Positions 18,028 through 27,022 of a DNA stretch of 64,000 nt are shown piece after piece. The DNA comes from Hafnia psychrotolerans. GTDB taxonomy: Bacteria > Pseudomonadota > Gammaproteobacteria > Enterobacterales > Enterobacteriaceae. Each line of letters opens with the position of its first letter. Position 1 is the first letter of the stretch. The stretch is taken from contig NZ_BMFZ01000013.1 of the NCBI RefSeq assembly GCF_014639435.1, positions 40,214 to 104,213 on the forward strand. Reading direction: 5' to 3'. The notes beneath the pieces are model-generated. The model searched no databases and had not been told where the DNA came from. It saw only the letters and a list, made by a program, of their open reading frames with translations. The position numbers and the translations under genes were made by a program.

Positions 18028-18906
18028 ATGCGTAAAAATTGGACTGTTGGGGCTGCTTTACTGGCTATGCCGGCGCTGGGCCATGCGGCTGAGGCAACCA
18101 TTCAGGATATACATGATAAGCCAGTGGTACGTGGTAGCGTGATCGCCAGTTTGCTGCAAGAGCACGATAACCCGTTTACCTTATATCCTTATGATACTAA
18201 CTATCTGGTTTATAGTGACACGAGCGGCATAAATAAAAAAGCTATTAAATCATATGATTGGGCTGATAACGCCCGGCATGATGAAGTCGAATTCCAGCTC
18301 AGCCTGGGCTTCCCGATCTGGCGCGGAATTGCCGGTGATAACTCATTGCTGGGCGCATCTTACACGCAGAAATCCTTCTGGCAGCTCTCTAACCGTGCGG
18401 AATCTTCGCCGTTTCGTGAAACGAATTATGAGCCGCAAATCTTCATAGCCTGGGCGACGGATTACCAGTTGATGGGCTGGACCCTGCGTGAGGCAGAATA
18501 CGGTTTCAACCATGACTCTAATGGCCGGTCTGACCCCACGTCCCGGAGCTGGAATCGTGTTTATGCCCGCTTTATGGCACAAAATGGTAACTGGCAGGTG
18601 GATCTGAAACCCTGGTATCGCATTCCTGAAAGTGACAAAAATGATGATAACCCTGATATCACCAAGTACATGGGTTACTACCGTCTGAAAGTCGGTTATG
18701 CGTTGGGCGAAAGTGTTATCAGCGTTGAGAGCCGGTACAACTGGAATACCGGTTATGGCGGCGCGGACATTGGCGTCAGCTACCCGATCACCAAGCACAT
18801 GCGTTTCTACACCAAAGTGTTCAGCGGCTACGGCGAGTCATTGATTGACTATAACTACAAGCAGACTCGCGTGGGTGTTGGTATCATGCTCAACGATATA
18901 ATGTGA
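18028..18906 (+). CDS. pldA: Outer membrane phospholipase A (OMPLA)
   Basis: Calcium-dependent phospholipase A1/A2 in the outer membrane that removes phospholipids misplaced in the outer leaflet. The 292-residue precursor has a signal peptide (about 1-20, ending GHAAEA) and a 12-strand barrel domain. The catalytic His-Ser-Asn are in YGFNHDSNGRSDPTSRSWNR. The C terminus GIMLNDIM has the alternating pattern of a final barrel strand, though it does not end in Phe. A strong GGAGG site precedes the start. The TGA stop is made from the first bases of a palindromic repeat (18904-19035). Confidence 0.95.
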   Translation: MRKNWTVGAALLAMPALGHAAEATIQDIHDKPVVRGSVIASLLQEHDNPFTLYPYDTNYLVYSDTSGINKKAIKSYDWADNARHDEVEFQLSLGFPIWRGIAGDNSLLGASYTQKSFWQLSNRAESSPFRETNYEPQIFIAWATDYQLMGWTLREAEYGFNHDSNGRSDPTSRSWNRVYARFMAQNGNWQVDLKPWYRIPESDKNDDNPDITKYMGYYRLKVGYALGESVISVESRYNWNTGYGGADIGVSYPITKHMRFYTKVFSGYGESLIDYNYKQTRVGVGIMLNDIM

Positions 18907-19035
18907 TATACCCTTCATACTTCACGTTGCAGATGTATTGGCCGCGCGCAATCACCCGAATCACTTACATGAGTAAGCTCAACGGGTTCTTTCGTTGGTC
19001 ACCTTTCTGCAACGGGAATGACTTCGGGTATATCA
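18904..19035. repeat. 132-bp palindromic repeat (MITE-like), full-length copy
   Basis: The element is bounded by TGATATACCC (18904-18913) and GGGTATATCA (19026-19035), an exact inverted pair. Inside, the arms continue with CTTCATACTTCACGTTGCAG and, inverted, CTGCAACGGGAATGACTTC. The element has the look of the 130-base palindromic repeats scattered through Serratia, Yersinia and Pectobacterium genomes. Its left end supplies the pldA stop codon. Two shorter relatives lie at 20925-20978 and 43153-43213. Confidence 0.8.
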
Positions 19036-19093
19036 TGAGTACAGTCCCAACGGCTTTCAGGTCGTTGGGCGGTTTGAACAGTTGGGGAATTGA

Positions 19094-20926
19094 GTGTCTA
19101 CGGCGGCAGTGATAAATAGAGAAGAGCTGGCACAGCAGGTATTACGCGATACCTTCGGTTATCAGCAATTCCGACCGGGTCAGCAAACCATCATCAATAC
19201 GGCCATCTCCGGGCGAGACTGCCTGGTAGTGATGCCTACGGGTGGCGGTAAGTCGTTGTGTTACCAAATCCCCGCTCTGGTGATGGATGGCCTGACGTTG
19301 GTCGTATCGCCGTTGATCTCACTGATGAAAGATCAGGTTGATCAACTTATGGCCGCAGGTGTCGAAGCTGGCTGCCTCAACTCGACCCAAAACCGCGAGC
19401 AGCAACAGGAAGTCATGGCGGGTTGTCGCAGCGGGCGCATCAAAATGCTCTACATTGCCCCAGAACGCCTGATGATGGGCGACTTCCTCGAACAATTGCA
19501 ACAGTGGAATCCGGCCATGCTGGCCGTGGATGAAGCTCACTGTATTTCCCAATGGGGCCATGATTTCCGCCCGGAATACCGTGCCCTCGGTCAGTTGAAA
19601 CTACGCTATCCTCACTTGCCGGTCATTGCGCTGACTGCCACGGCTGACGAAGCGACCCGCAACGACATCGTGCGTCTGCTCGAGCTTAACGATCCGCTGA
19701 TTCAGGTGAGTAGTTTCGATCGCCCCAATATCCGTTACACACTGGTGGAAAAGTTTAAACCCCTCGATCAGTTGATTCGTTTCGTGCAGGACCAGCGCGG
19801 AAAAAGTGGCATTATTTACTGTAACAGCCGTGCCAAAGTCGAGGATACCGCCGCGCGTTTGCAAAGTCGTGGTATGAGCGTCGGCGCGTATCATGCCGGT
19901 TTGGACAACACTACCCGCGCCAGCGTGCAGGAAGGTTTTCAGCGCGATGATCTACAAATCGTGGTCGCTACAGTGGCGTTCGGCATGGGGATCAATAAGC
20001 CCAACGTGCGCTTCGTGGTCCACTTTGATATTCCGCGCACCATCGAGTCCTATTACCAGGAAACCGGGCGTGCAGGACGTGATGGCTTACCCGCCGAAGC
20101 GGTGCTGCTGTATGACCCGGCTGATATGGCTTGGCTGCGCCGCTGCCTGGAAGAAAAACCCCCAGGCGCCCAACAGAACGTGGAACGCCACAAGCTGAAT
20201 GCCATGAATGCTTTTGCCGAAGCGCAAACCTGCCGCCGTCTGGTGCTGCTCAACTATTTTGGCGAAGGTAAACAGAATGCCTGCGGTAACTGCGACGTAT
20301 GCCTTGATCCGCCAAAACGTTACGACGGTCTGCTTGATGCTCAAAAGGCGCTATCCGTAGTAGCGCGCGTGGGGCAGCGCTTTGGTCTGGGTTATGTCGT
20401 GGAAGTGTTGCGTGGTGCTAACAATCAGCGCATCCGCGAATATGGGCATGACAAGCTGTCGGTATATGGTATCGGTAAAGAACAAAGTAATGAGCACTGG
20501 ACCAGTGTGGTGCGCCAACTGATTCATCTTGGTATGATTATGCAGAATATTGCCATGCACTCTGCGCTGCAACTGACCGAAGCAGCACGCCCAGTACTGC
20601 GCGGTGAAACGCCCCTTCAACTGGCGGTACCACGCATTCAGACTCTGAAGATTAAGAGCAGCGCCAGTCAGAAAACGTACGGTGGCAATTACGATCGCAA
20701 ACTGTTTGCCAAACTGCGCAAGCTGCGTAAATCGTTGGCCGATGACAACAACGTCCCGCCTTATGTTGTGTTCAACGACACGACACTGCTGGAAATGGCT
20801 GAGCATTTACCAATAAGCCCGAGCGATTTGTTGGATATCACCGGCGTTGGCCAGCGTAAACTCGAGAAGTTTGGTCGTCCGTTTATGGCGATGATACGAG
20901 ACCATATCGATAATGGCGACGACTAA
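19094..20926 (+). CDS. recQ: ATP-dependent DNA helicase RecQ
   Basis: 3'-5' SF2 helicase of the RecF pathway. The 610-residue product contains, in order, the DEAH helicase core ([11 protein letters not shown] at about 48-58; [25 protein letters not shown]), the second RecA fold ([13 protein letters not shown]), the zinc-binding region with four Cys (from [14 protein letters not shown] to NACGNCDVC), a winged-helix RQC domain, and the C-terminal HRDC domain (from about 530). The start is GTG 19094, with GGGGAATTGA just upstream. The TAA stop overlaps the edge of a short palindromic repeat. Confidence 0.96.
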   Translation: MSTAAVINREELAQQVLRDTFGYQQFRPGQQTIINTAISGRDCLVVMPTGGGKSLCYQIPALVMDGLTLVVSPLISLMKDQVDQLMAAGVEAGCLNSTQNREQQQEVMAGCRSGRIKMLYIAPERLMMGDFLEQLQQWNPAMLAVDEAHCISQWGHDFRPEYRALGQLKLRYPHLPVIALTATADEATRNDIVRLLELNDPLIQVSSFDRPNIRYTLVEKFKPLDQLIRFVQDQRGKSGIIYCNSRAKVEDTAARLQSRGMSVGAYHAGLDNTTRASVQEGFQRDDLQIVVATVAFGMGINKPNVRFVVHFDIPRTIESYYQETGRAGRDGLPAEAVLLYDPADMAWLRRCLEEKPPGAQQNVERHKLNAMNAFAEAQTCRRLVLLNYFGEGKQNACGNCDVCLDPPKRYDGLLDAQKALSVVARVGQRFGLGYVVEVLRGANNQRIREYGHDKLSVYGIGKEQSNEHWTSVVRQLIHLGMIMQNIAMHSALQLTEAARPVLRGETPLQLAVPRIQTLKIKSSASQKTYGGNYDRKLFAKLRKLRKSLADDNNVPPYVVFNDTTLLEMAEHLPISPSDLLDITGVGQRKLEKFGRPFMAMIRDHIDNGDD

Positions 20927-20978
20927 TACCTGTCATCCTTCGAGCCGCCTGGATGCAGCTCGAGTGATTTAGGATATT
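20925..20978. repeat. 54-bp internally deleted copy of the palindromic repeat
   Basis: The arms AATACCTGTCATCCTTCGAG and, inverted, CTCGAGTGATTTAGGATATT flank a short centre. Sequence and layout resemble the ends of the 132-base element at 18904. The left edge shares the last two bases of the recQ stop codon. It could fold into a hairpin in the recQ-rhtC transcript. Confidence 0.6.
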
Positions 20979-21019
20979 GGATTGCATGACTCTTCCCCAC
21001 AAAAAAATGAGTGTGACCT

Positions 21020-21649
21020 ATGTTAATTCTATTTCTGACCGTTGCATTGATGCATATGATCGCGCTGGTAAGTCCCGGTCCTGATTTCTTCTTTGTCTCG
21101 CAAACGGCGGCCAGTCGCTCGCGTAAAGATGCGATGATGGGGGTGGTGGGCATTACGCTGGGCGTGGCCGTCTGGGCGGCAGTGGCGCTGATGGGATTAC
21201 ATCTGATTTTGCAAAAGATGGCCTGGCTGCACCAGATTATTACCGTCGGCGGTGGCTTGTATCTGTGCTGGATGGGCTGGCAACTGCTGAAATCAGCGCG
21301 GGCCAAAAAATTGGCTGGTGATACCGATGAAGTGGAAAGCCCCATCGATCTGCCTGCCCGTGGCCGCACTTTTATGCGCGGTCTTCTGACCAATCTTTCC
21401 AACCCGAAAGCGGTGATTTACTTCGGCAGCGTGTTCTCATTGTTTGTCGGTGACAATGTCAGTGGCGGGGAGCGCGGTGGCTTGTTTATTTTGATCGTAG
21501 CGGAAACCTTTGTCTGGTTCTCGGTTGTGGCGATGGTCTTTGCATTGCCTGCGATGCGTCGTGGTTACCAGCGTTTGGCAAAATGGATTGATGGCGTAGC
21601 GGGCGTGGTGTTTACCGGTTTTGGTATCGCGTTGATTGTGAATCGCTGA
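21020..21649 (+). CDS. rhtC: Threonine export protein RhtC
   Basis: LysE/RhtB-family inner-membrane exporter of threonine. The 209-residue product has six hydrophobic segments. The N terminus MLILFLTVALMHMIALVSPG ends in the family SPGPDFFFV motif, and GITLGVAVWAAVALMGLH and LLTNLSNPKAVIYFGSVF are typical internal motifs. The E. coli protein has 206 residues. It faces the related gene rhtB with a shared terminator between them, as in E. coli. Confidence 0.94.
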   Translation: MLILFLTVALMHMIALVSPGPDFFFVSQTAASRSRKDAMMGVVGITLGVAVWAAVALMGLHLILQKMAWLHQIITVGGGLYLCWMGWQLLKSARAKKLAGDTDEVESPIDLPARGRTFMRGLLTNLSNPKAVIYFGSVFSLFVGDNVSGGERGGLFILIVAETFVWFSVVAMVFALPAMRRGYQRLAKWIDGVAGVVFTGFGIALIVNR

Positions 21650-21668
21650 TTGGTACGTTGTGCGCATT

Positions 21669-21697
21669 CAAAAGGGCCCGCATGTCGGACCCTTTTG
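21669..21697. terminator. Bidirectional terminator between rhtC and rhtB
   Basis: CAAAAGGG (21669-21676) pairs with CCCTTTTG (21690-21697), and the inner CC/GG adds to the stem. It is followed by CATTTTTT on the plus strand and has A/T-rich flanks on the other side. It lies between the two convergent genes. Confidence 0.75.
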
Positions 21698-21709
21698 CAT
21701 TTTTTAGAT

Positions 21710-22330
21710 TTAAACCTTTCTGGCGCTCGCCAGCAACACGCCGACCAGCATAAACAGTGAGCCAAAAATTCGGTTCAACAGTTGCATCTGTTTTGGTGCT
21801 TTGACCCAACCGGCAATGCGCGTCGCCAGTGTCGCATAGCCAATCATCACGATAATATCGACCACCACGGTGGTGACGCCAAGCACCATATACTGCGCGG
21901 CCTGGGGTTGGTGCGGAATAATAAACTGCGGGAACAGTGCGGCTAAAAACACAATGCTCTTCGGATTGGTTAGATTGACCAGAATCGCCCGTTTGAACAG
22001 GCGACGTCGTGGCATACTGCTGGCTAGCGCGCTGAGATCAATCGCACCGGCGGCGCGCCACTGACAGATACCCAGCCAGATTAAGTAAGCCGCACCCAGC
22101 CATTTCAGCACTTCGAAGGCCATCAGGGATTGCGAAATCAGCGCACCAAGGCCGATACCAACCAGTACGATGTGAATAGCCAGGCCGAGTTGTAAGCCAG
22201 CAATTGAGGCCACCGTGCCGCGATAACCATGACTGATACCCACGCTCATGGTATTGATGGCACCGGAACCCGGTGAAAGGCTTAAAATCGAAGTGGTAAG
22301 CAGATAGGTTAACCACCAATCCAATGTCAT
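21710..22330 (-). CDS. rhtB: Homoserine/homoserine lactone export protein RhtB
   Basis: LysE-family exporter of homoserine and its lactone. The start at 22330 ([28 protein letters not shown]) gives 206 residues, the E. coli length; the frame stays open to 22399, but the extra residues are hydrophilic and not part of the family. Conserved segments include the [10 protein letters not shown] motif, [20 protein letters not shown] and [20 protein letters not shown]. It is convergent with rhtC and divergent from pldB. Confidence 0.94.
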   Translation of the reverse strand: MTLDWWLTYLLTTSILSLSPGSGAINTMSVGISHGYRGTVASIAGLQLGLAIHIVLVGIGLGALISQSLMAFEVLKWLGAAYLIWLGICQWRAAGAIDLSALASSMPRRRLFKRAILVNLTNPKSIVFLAALFPQFIIPHQPQAAQYMVLGVTTVVVDIIVMIGYATLATRIAGWVKAPKQMQLLNRIFGSLFMLVGVLLASARKV

Positions 22331-22445
22331 CGCGTTACTCCCTGAAACGGTCATTTTATGGCACAATACGCTATTGTTTATGTTTGTGCTACGGCTCACA
22401 AAAAACTTACTTCACACTCCTGTAACAGGTTTTCGGAACCCCTGA

Positions 22446-23435
22446 ATGTCATCAAACTTTGCAACGTGGTTAACGCGAGAGAAAGAGTTTTCTGCCTTTG
22501 CAACCGGGCCATTGCTGGATTTTTGGCGTCAGCGTGAAGAGAACCATTTTGCCGGAGTGGATGGTGTTGATATTCACTATGTCCGCTTCACGGCCGCTCA
22601 AAACGACAGTGTCATTCTGGTGTCACCGGGCCGTATTGAAAGTTATGTCAAATATCCGGAACTGGCTTACGACCTCTTTCACTGTGGCTACGATGTGATC
22701 ATTGTGGATCACCGTGGACAAGGGCGTTCCGGCCGCATGCTGGAGGATCCGCATCGCGGCCATGTTCAGCATTTTGACGATTATGTTGAGGATTTACACC
22801 GCCTCTACCAGCTTGAAATTGCCCCACGAAGTTACAGCAAAAAATTCCTGCTGGCCCATTCGATGGGCGGGGCGATTGGTGCGTTGTTGCTGGCAAAATA
22901 TCCCCAGACGTTTGACGCAGCAGCCTTTTGCGCACCGATGACCGGCATCTATTTACGTATACCCAGCTGGATCTCACGGCGAATACTCAATTGGGCGGAA
23001 AATCGCCCGCCGCGTCGCGACGGCTACGCCCTGGGAACCGGCCACTGGCATCCACTGCCCTTTTTGGTGAATGGCCTGACACACAGCCGCGAACGCTATC
23101 GCCGCAACATGCGTTTTTATGCCGATTACCCAGAATTACAGGTTGGTGGGCCGACCTACCACTGGGTTCGGGAAAGTATTGAAGCGGGGATGCATATTCT
23201 GCAACAGGCCGAAAACATCACTACACCGTTACTATTATTACAGGCAAGCGAAGATCGGGTAGTTGATAACTCGTCACAGCTTGCTTTTTGTCAGGCGATG
23301 GCCGTTGCCGGACACCCTTGTGAAGGGGGGAAACCGCTGGTCATCGAAGGCGCGCGCCATGAGATCCTGTTTGAGCGGGACGACCTGAGGGCAAAGGCGC
23401 TCGATGCCATCATGCGCTTTTTTGCGCGGCATTAA
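22446..23435 (+). CDS. pldB: Lysophospholipase L2
   Basis: Alpha/beta hydrolase at the inner membrane that hydrolyses 2-acyl lysophospholipids and transfers acyl groups. The product has 329 residues. The nucleophile elbow is LAHSMGGAIG (about 138-147); DHRGQGRSGR is the oxyanion-loop region; the Asp is in ASEDRVVD and the His in EGARHEILFERD. The C-terminal HEILFE motif is typical of PldB. It precedes yigL by 51 bases, as in E. coli. Confidence 0.94.
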   Translation: MSSNFATWLTREKEFSAFATGPLLDFWRQREENHFAGVDGVDIHYVRFTAAQNDSVILVSPGRIESYVKYPELAYDLFHCGYDVIIVDHRGQGRSGRMLEDPHRGHVQHFDDYVEDLHRLYQLEIAPRSYSKKFLLAHSMGGAIGALLLAKYPQTFDAAAFCAPMTGIYLRIPSWISRRILNWAENRPPRRDGYALGTGHWHPLPFLVNGLTHSRERYRRNMRFYADYPELQVGGPTYHWVRESIEAGMHILQQAENITTPLLLLQASEDRVVDNSSQLAFCQAMAVAGHPCEGGKPLVIEGARHEILFERDDLRAKALDAIMRFFARH

Positions 23436-23486
23436 CTCGCGGCGGACTGCCGCGCACAACTCCATCAGAGGTTAGAACCTACCGCT

Positions 23487-24296
23487 ATGTATCATGTTGT
23501 TGCTTCCGATTTAGATGGCACCTTGCTGTCGCCCGATCATTCCCTGAGCCCGTATGCCAAAGAGACGCTGAAGATGCTGACTCAACGTGGTGTACACTTC
23601 GTCTTTGCCACAGGTCGACATCACATCGACGTGGCACAAATTCGCGACAATCTGGAAATCAGCGCGTTTATGATAACGTCCAACGGCGCACGAGTGCATA
23701 ACACGGAAGGCGAGCTGATCTTCTCCCATAACGTAGATGCAGACATTGCCCGTGACCTGTTTGGTATCATGCATAACAATCCGAACATTCTGACTAACGT
23801 TTACCGTAACGATGACTGGTATATGAACCGCGATCGTGACGACCAGGAGCAGTTTTTCCGCGAATCCGTATTCAAACACAAACTTTATGAGCCGGGATTG
23901 CTGGAAACTGACGGCATTTGTAAAGTCTACTTCACCGCTGACACCCATGAAGAGTTGATACCGCTGGAAGATGCGATTAATGCCCGCTGGGGTGACCGCG
24001 TTAACGTCAGCTTCTCGTTGCCAATCTGCTTGGAAGTGATGGCCGGCGGCGTATCGAAAGGCCACGCGCTGGAACATGTCGCTAAATTAATGGGTTATTC
24101 GCTGACGGACTGTATCGCCTTTGGCGATGGTCTGAATGATTTAGAAATGCTGACTATGGCGGGCAAAGGCTGTCTGATGAGCGGCTCATTGCCGCGCTTG
24201 AAAGCGGCCATGCCGGACGCTGAAATTATTGGTTCGAACGCTGACGATGCCGTGCCGCACTACCTGCGGAAAATGTATATGTCTGAACGGGATTAA
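23487..24296 (+). CDS. yigL: YigL, HAD-family (Cof-type) sugar/pyridoxal phosphatase
   Basis: In E. coli YigL dephosphorylates pyridoxal phosphate and sugar phosphates, including those that accumulate in glucose-phosphate stress. The 269-residue product has motif I ASDLDGTLLSPDH (about 7-19), motif II MITSNGARV, and the late motif FGDGLNDLEMLTMAGKG with the paired Asp residues. The large C2B cap domain lies between. It is probably co-transcribed with pldB; in E. coli the SgrS RNA stabilises a pldB-yigL processing product, but sgrS-type pairing was not checked here. A strong terminator follows. Confidence 0.93.
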   Translation: MYHVVASDLDGTLLSPDHSLSPYAKETLKMLTQRGVHFVFATGRHHIDVAQIRDNLEISAFMITSNGARVHNTEGELIFSHNVDADIARDLFGIMHNNPNILTNVYRNDDWYMNRDRDDQEQFFRESVFKHKLYEPGLLETDGICKVYFTADTHEELIPLEDAINARWGDRVNVSFSLPICLEVMAGGVSKGHALEHVAKLMGYSLTDCIAFGDGLNDLEMLTMAGKGCLMSGSLPRLKAAMPDAEIIGSNADDAVPHYLRKMYMSERD

Positions 24297-24323
24297 ATTC
24301 TCGTTACGTTGAACCATAAAACC

Positions 24324-24355
24324 GCGGGTAAAGTGAAAGCTTTGCCCGCTTTTTT
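24324..24355 (+). terminator. yigL terminator
   Basis: GCGGGTAAAG (24324-24333) pairs with CTTTGCCCGC (24340-24349) with one T-G wobble. A run of six T follows. It lies 28 bases after the yigL stop and ends the conserved E. coli-like block. Confidence 0.85.
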
Positions 24356-24478
24356 ATGTTTTCAGCATAATGGAGAATGCGACTTCATTGTTTACTTATG
24401 TTTATATAAACCATTACACTCTTACTCTTGTATTCTATATTTTTCAAAGCGCTAAAATTAAAAAATGAAAAGGTATAT

Positions 24479-24868
24479 ATGAACGTTACCTATAAATTAT
24501 TACTGGGTCTTATTTTTGTTACCGCTCTGGCTGGTTGCGCGCGTACTGCGCCAATACTGACACCCCAAACGACAATCACCACACATAACTCTACCGATCA
24601 GGTTAAGTCAGCAATTTTTGAGGCGGGTCTAAAGCGCGGTTGGATTATGACGCCTGCGGGCGCGGGTGTCATAAACGGTCGCATGGCTAGTCGTGGTTAT
24701 AGTGTCAATATTCGCGTTAACTATAGCGCCAGCGCCTATACGATTAACTATGTTAGCAGCACTAATCTCAGGGCTCGCAGAGGAAGTATCCATCGTAATT
24801 ACAATCGATGGGTAAATAATCTGGATAATGATATTCAGTTACAGTTAGCGGCAAAAGCATTTAAATAA
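24479..24868 (+). CDS. Small lipoprotein of unknown function
   Basis: ATG 24479, preceded by AAAAGG, gives 129 residues. The signal peptide MNVTYKLLLGLIFVTALAGC ends in the lipobox LAGC. With no Asp at +2 (Cys-Ala-Arg), an outer-membrane location is likely. The mature part of about 110 residues contains a block from DQVKSAIFEAGLKRGWIM to a Ser/Tyr-rich beta region (NIRVNYSASAYTINYVSST) and ends HRNYNRWVNNLDNDIQLQL. Similar small hypothetical lipoproteins occur in other proteobacteria; no function is known to me. It is more A+T-rich than its neighbours and has its own terminator, so it looks like a single gene rather than part of the APE operon. Confidence 0.75.
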   Translation: MNVTYKLLLGLIFVTALAGCARTAPILTPQTTITTHNSTDQVKSAIFEAGLKRGWIMTPAGAGVINGRMASRGYSVNIRVNYSASAYTINYVSSTNLRARRGSIHRNYNRWVNNLDNDIQLQLAAKAFK

Positions 24869-24881
24869 AAATAAGTTAGGA

Positions 24882-24916
24882 TTAAGCCCGACTGATATTT
24901 GGCTTAACTTTTTATT
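24882..24916 (+). terminator. Terminator before the APE cluster
   Basis: TTAAGCC (24882-24888) pairs with GGCTTAA (24901-24907), followed by CTTTTTATT. It lies just after the lipoprotein gene and only 28 bases before the first APE gene, so the APE promoter must be inside that gap or further upstream with read-through. Confidence 0.7.
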
Positions 24917-24943
24917 AGGAATGACGATCAGGGATATCGACCC

Positions 24944-26017
24944 GTGACTGCACACTATAATTACGACAACGATAGCATGAGTGCTTTGGATGCAATTACT
25001 GAGGCGCAAAAAATTGCATTTGCTCCGATGTTATTTCAGGCTGCACTAAATTTGCGTGACTCTGGGATTTTAGCGTTGCTCGATAATTGCCGAGAGAAAG
25101 GCATTACGTTACAAGAGATTATTCTTGGTTGTGATCTGGATGATTATGCCGTTGGTGTTTTGCTAGACATGGGAATGAGTGGCCACATTCTCTATCAAAT
25201 TGATGGGCGCTATTTCATGGGCAAAATTGGCCATTACTTGCTTCACGACACCATGACGCGCATCAATATGGATTTTACACAAGACGTCTGTTATCAGGGA
25301 CTGTTCCACTTGAAAGAGTCCCTACAGCAGGGTAAACCTGCGGGGTTACAAGTCTTTGGTGCATGGTCGACGATCTATCCGGCATTAAGCCATTTACCTG
25401 AGCAGGCAAAAAAAAGCTGGTTTGCCTTCGATCATTTTTACTCAGATGGGGCATTTAACGCTGCGTTACCGCACGTGTTTGGCCTCCAGCCAGCTAAAAT
25501 TTATGATGTGGGCGGTAATACGGGCAAGTGGGCATTACGTTGCTGCCAGCACGATGAGCAGGTTGAAGTCACGATTATCGATCTTCCTCAGCAGATCGCC
25601 ATCGCCCAAGAGAACGTAGCCAGCCATGGATTATCTGAACGTATTTTCGTTCATGCTGCAGACATGCTTTCTGACGCCAAATTGCCCAATGATGCCGATA
25701 TTTGGTGGATGAGCCAGTTTCTTGATTGTTTCTCTGAAGTTCAAATTATTGCCATCTTGCAGAAAATCGCGGCAGAAATGAAACCGGATGCGCGGGTATG
25801 TATCATGGAGCTCTTCTGGGATTGTCAGGCTTACGAAGCCGGCGCTTTTAGCCTAAATGCTTCATCTCTCTATTTTACCTGTATGGCAAATGGCAACAGT
25901 CGATTTTACAGTGCGGAAAATTTCCTGAGTTATTTGCATAAATCTGGTTTTTACGTTGAGAAACAAATAAGTAACCTTGGGCTTGGGCATACCTTGCTGA
26001 TTTGTAAAAAACGCTGA
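24944..26017 (+). CDS. apeB: APE cluster SAM-dependent methyltransferase (ApeB position)
   Basis: Class I SAM methyltransferase expected to methylate the aryl head group of the polyene. The product has 357 residues. An N-terminal helical dimerisation/winged-helix part (about 10-110, with ITEAQKIAFAPMLFQAALNLRDSG) is followed by the Rossmann domain with motif I IYDVGGNTGKWALRCC (about 186-201) and the downstream Asp in VTIIDLPQQ. The start GTG 24944 has AGGG 10 bases upstream; an ATG at 24977 (MSALDAITEAQ) is a fair alternative. It is separated from the next gene by 127 bases, unlike the tightly packed rest of the cluster. Confidence 0.85.
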   Translation: MTAHYNYDNDSMSALDAITEAQKIAFAPMLFQAALNLRDSGILALLDNCREKGITLQEIILGCDLDDYAVGVLLDMGMSGHILYQIDGRYFMGKIGHYLLHDTMTRINMDFTQDVCYQGLFHLKESLQQGKPAGLQVFGAWSTIYPALSHLPEQAKKSWFAFDHFYSDGAFNAALPHVFGLQPAKIYDVGGNTGKWALRCCQHDEQVEVTIIDLPQQIAIAQENVASHGLSERIFVHAADMLSDAKLPNDADIWWMSQFLDCFSEVQIIAILQKIAAEMKPDARVCIMELFWDCQAYEAGAFSLNASSLYFTCMANGNSRFYSAENFLSYLHKSGFYVEKQISNLGLGHTLLICKKR

Positions 26018-26144
26018 TGCATTTTTGATGCAGGCCGCAGAATGGCGGTAAACCAGGGAATATGGTAGATAATGGGCAAATATTTTCGTTATCGATATTT
26101 AACCCTGATTTTTGCTCATTTCTCCGCCAAGAGAACACCCACTA

Positions 26145-26870
26145 ATGAAGTTGACACTGAACATAACTGACTGGCAGGCCATGGCACCGGGCCTCGCGGA
26201 TCGTGATGAGTGGCTCTTATGGGCTGAACAGCATCCTGCACGCGTGGATCACACCCTGGCGTTGGCGAAATGCAGCCAATTACCGATGATGACGGCCCGT
26301 CGTTTAAGTTCTGGTAGTCGTTTAGCCGTTGAGTGTGGGCTGGCTATTTTACGCCGCCAGCCCGTTGATGCCATCGTATATACCAGCCGTCACGGCGAAC
26401 TTGAGCGCAACTATCGCATTTTGGTCGCGCTGGCAACGGAGCAGAGTTTATCGCCTACGGATTTTGCTATGTCGGTGCACAATTCAGCGGTGGGGAATCT
26501 GACGATTGCGGCCAAACAACCGTTAGTCTCTTCTTCAGTTTCGGCCGGCGTTGACACTTTTCAACAAGGGTTATGTGAAGTTTTAGCGATGCATCAGGCG
26601 GGTTATTCTCGCGTGTTGATGGTGGATTTTGATGGCCTGATCCCTGAGTTCTATCATGAGATCATACCCCCCGCGATGCCGAGATATCCTTTTGCGATGG
26701 CATTGCTGATCGAGCCCGGCAACGCACTACGTTGTGAAACCGTTCCGCTCCTTCAGCCTGCATCCGAACCCGATTTACCTCAGAGCCTGCAATTTTTGCA
26801 TCACTGGCTGGGTAACAAAACGTCATTTACGGTTACCGGAGAACGCTTTGGTTGGCAGTGGAATCGGTAA
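26145..26870 (+). CDS. apeC: APE ketosynthase chain-length factor (ApeC)
   Basis: Ketoacyl-synthase-like partner that pairs with ApeO in the type II polyketide synthase that makes the polyene. The 241-residue product is much shorter than a full ketosynthase and lacks the catalytic Cys: the corresponding stretch reads SVHNSAVGNLTIA (from about residue 107). This matches the Ketoacyl-synt_2 family of chain-length factors. ATG 26145 has AAGAGA upstream; the open frame also runs to 26112. A 152-base gap follows where most clusters carry the acyltransferase gene apeD. Confidence 0.82.
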   Translation: MKLTLNITDWQAMAPGLADRDEWLLWAEQHPARVDHTLALAKCSQLPMMTARRLSSGSRLAVECGLAILRRQPVDAIVYTSRHGELERNYRILVALATEQSLSPTDFAMSVHNSAVGNLTIAAKQPLVSSSVSAGVDTFQQGLCEVLAMHQAGYSRVLMVDFDGLIPEFYHEIIPPAMPRYPFAMALLIEPGNALRCETVPLLQPASEPDLPQSLQFLHHWLGNKTSFTVTGERFGWQWNR

Positions 26871-27022
26871 CCTCTGTGATAGCCGCTAAGTGTATATAGC
26901 CAATAAAAATTTTATGACTGTCGACGTGGATTGGCGAGCATTCGCCGCCCGCCAATGCAATCGGTCATTAGCCCTGATTTTTACGCCTGATAAAGGCAAC
27001 ATACTTTTGGATGTAGCAAACG
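26871..27022 (+). other. Intergenic gap at the usual apeD position; no acyltransferase
   Basis: In the ApeB-to-ApeR gene order this is where a 1-acylglycerol-3-phosphate acyltransferase-like gene (apeD) is expected. Only 152 bases are present. They hold a 42-codon frame (26914-27042) beginning MTVDVDWRAFAARQ that runs into the ACP gene and shows no similarity I recognise. The stretch could be a deletion scar, a promoter region or both. Confidence 0.6.

Noticed and set aside
23511-24077. 188-codon frame antisense to yigL
   Set aside because: Lies wholly within an intact HAD phosphatase gene; no independent evidence.
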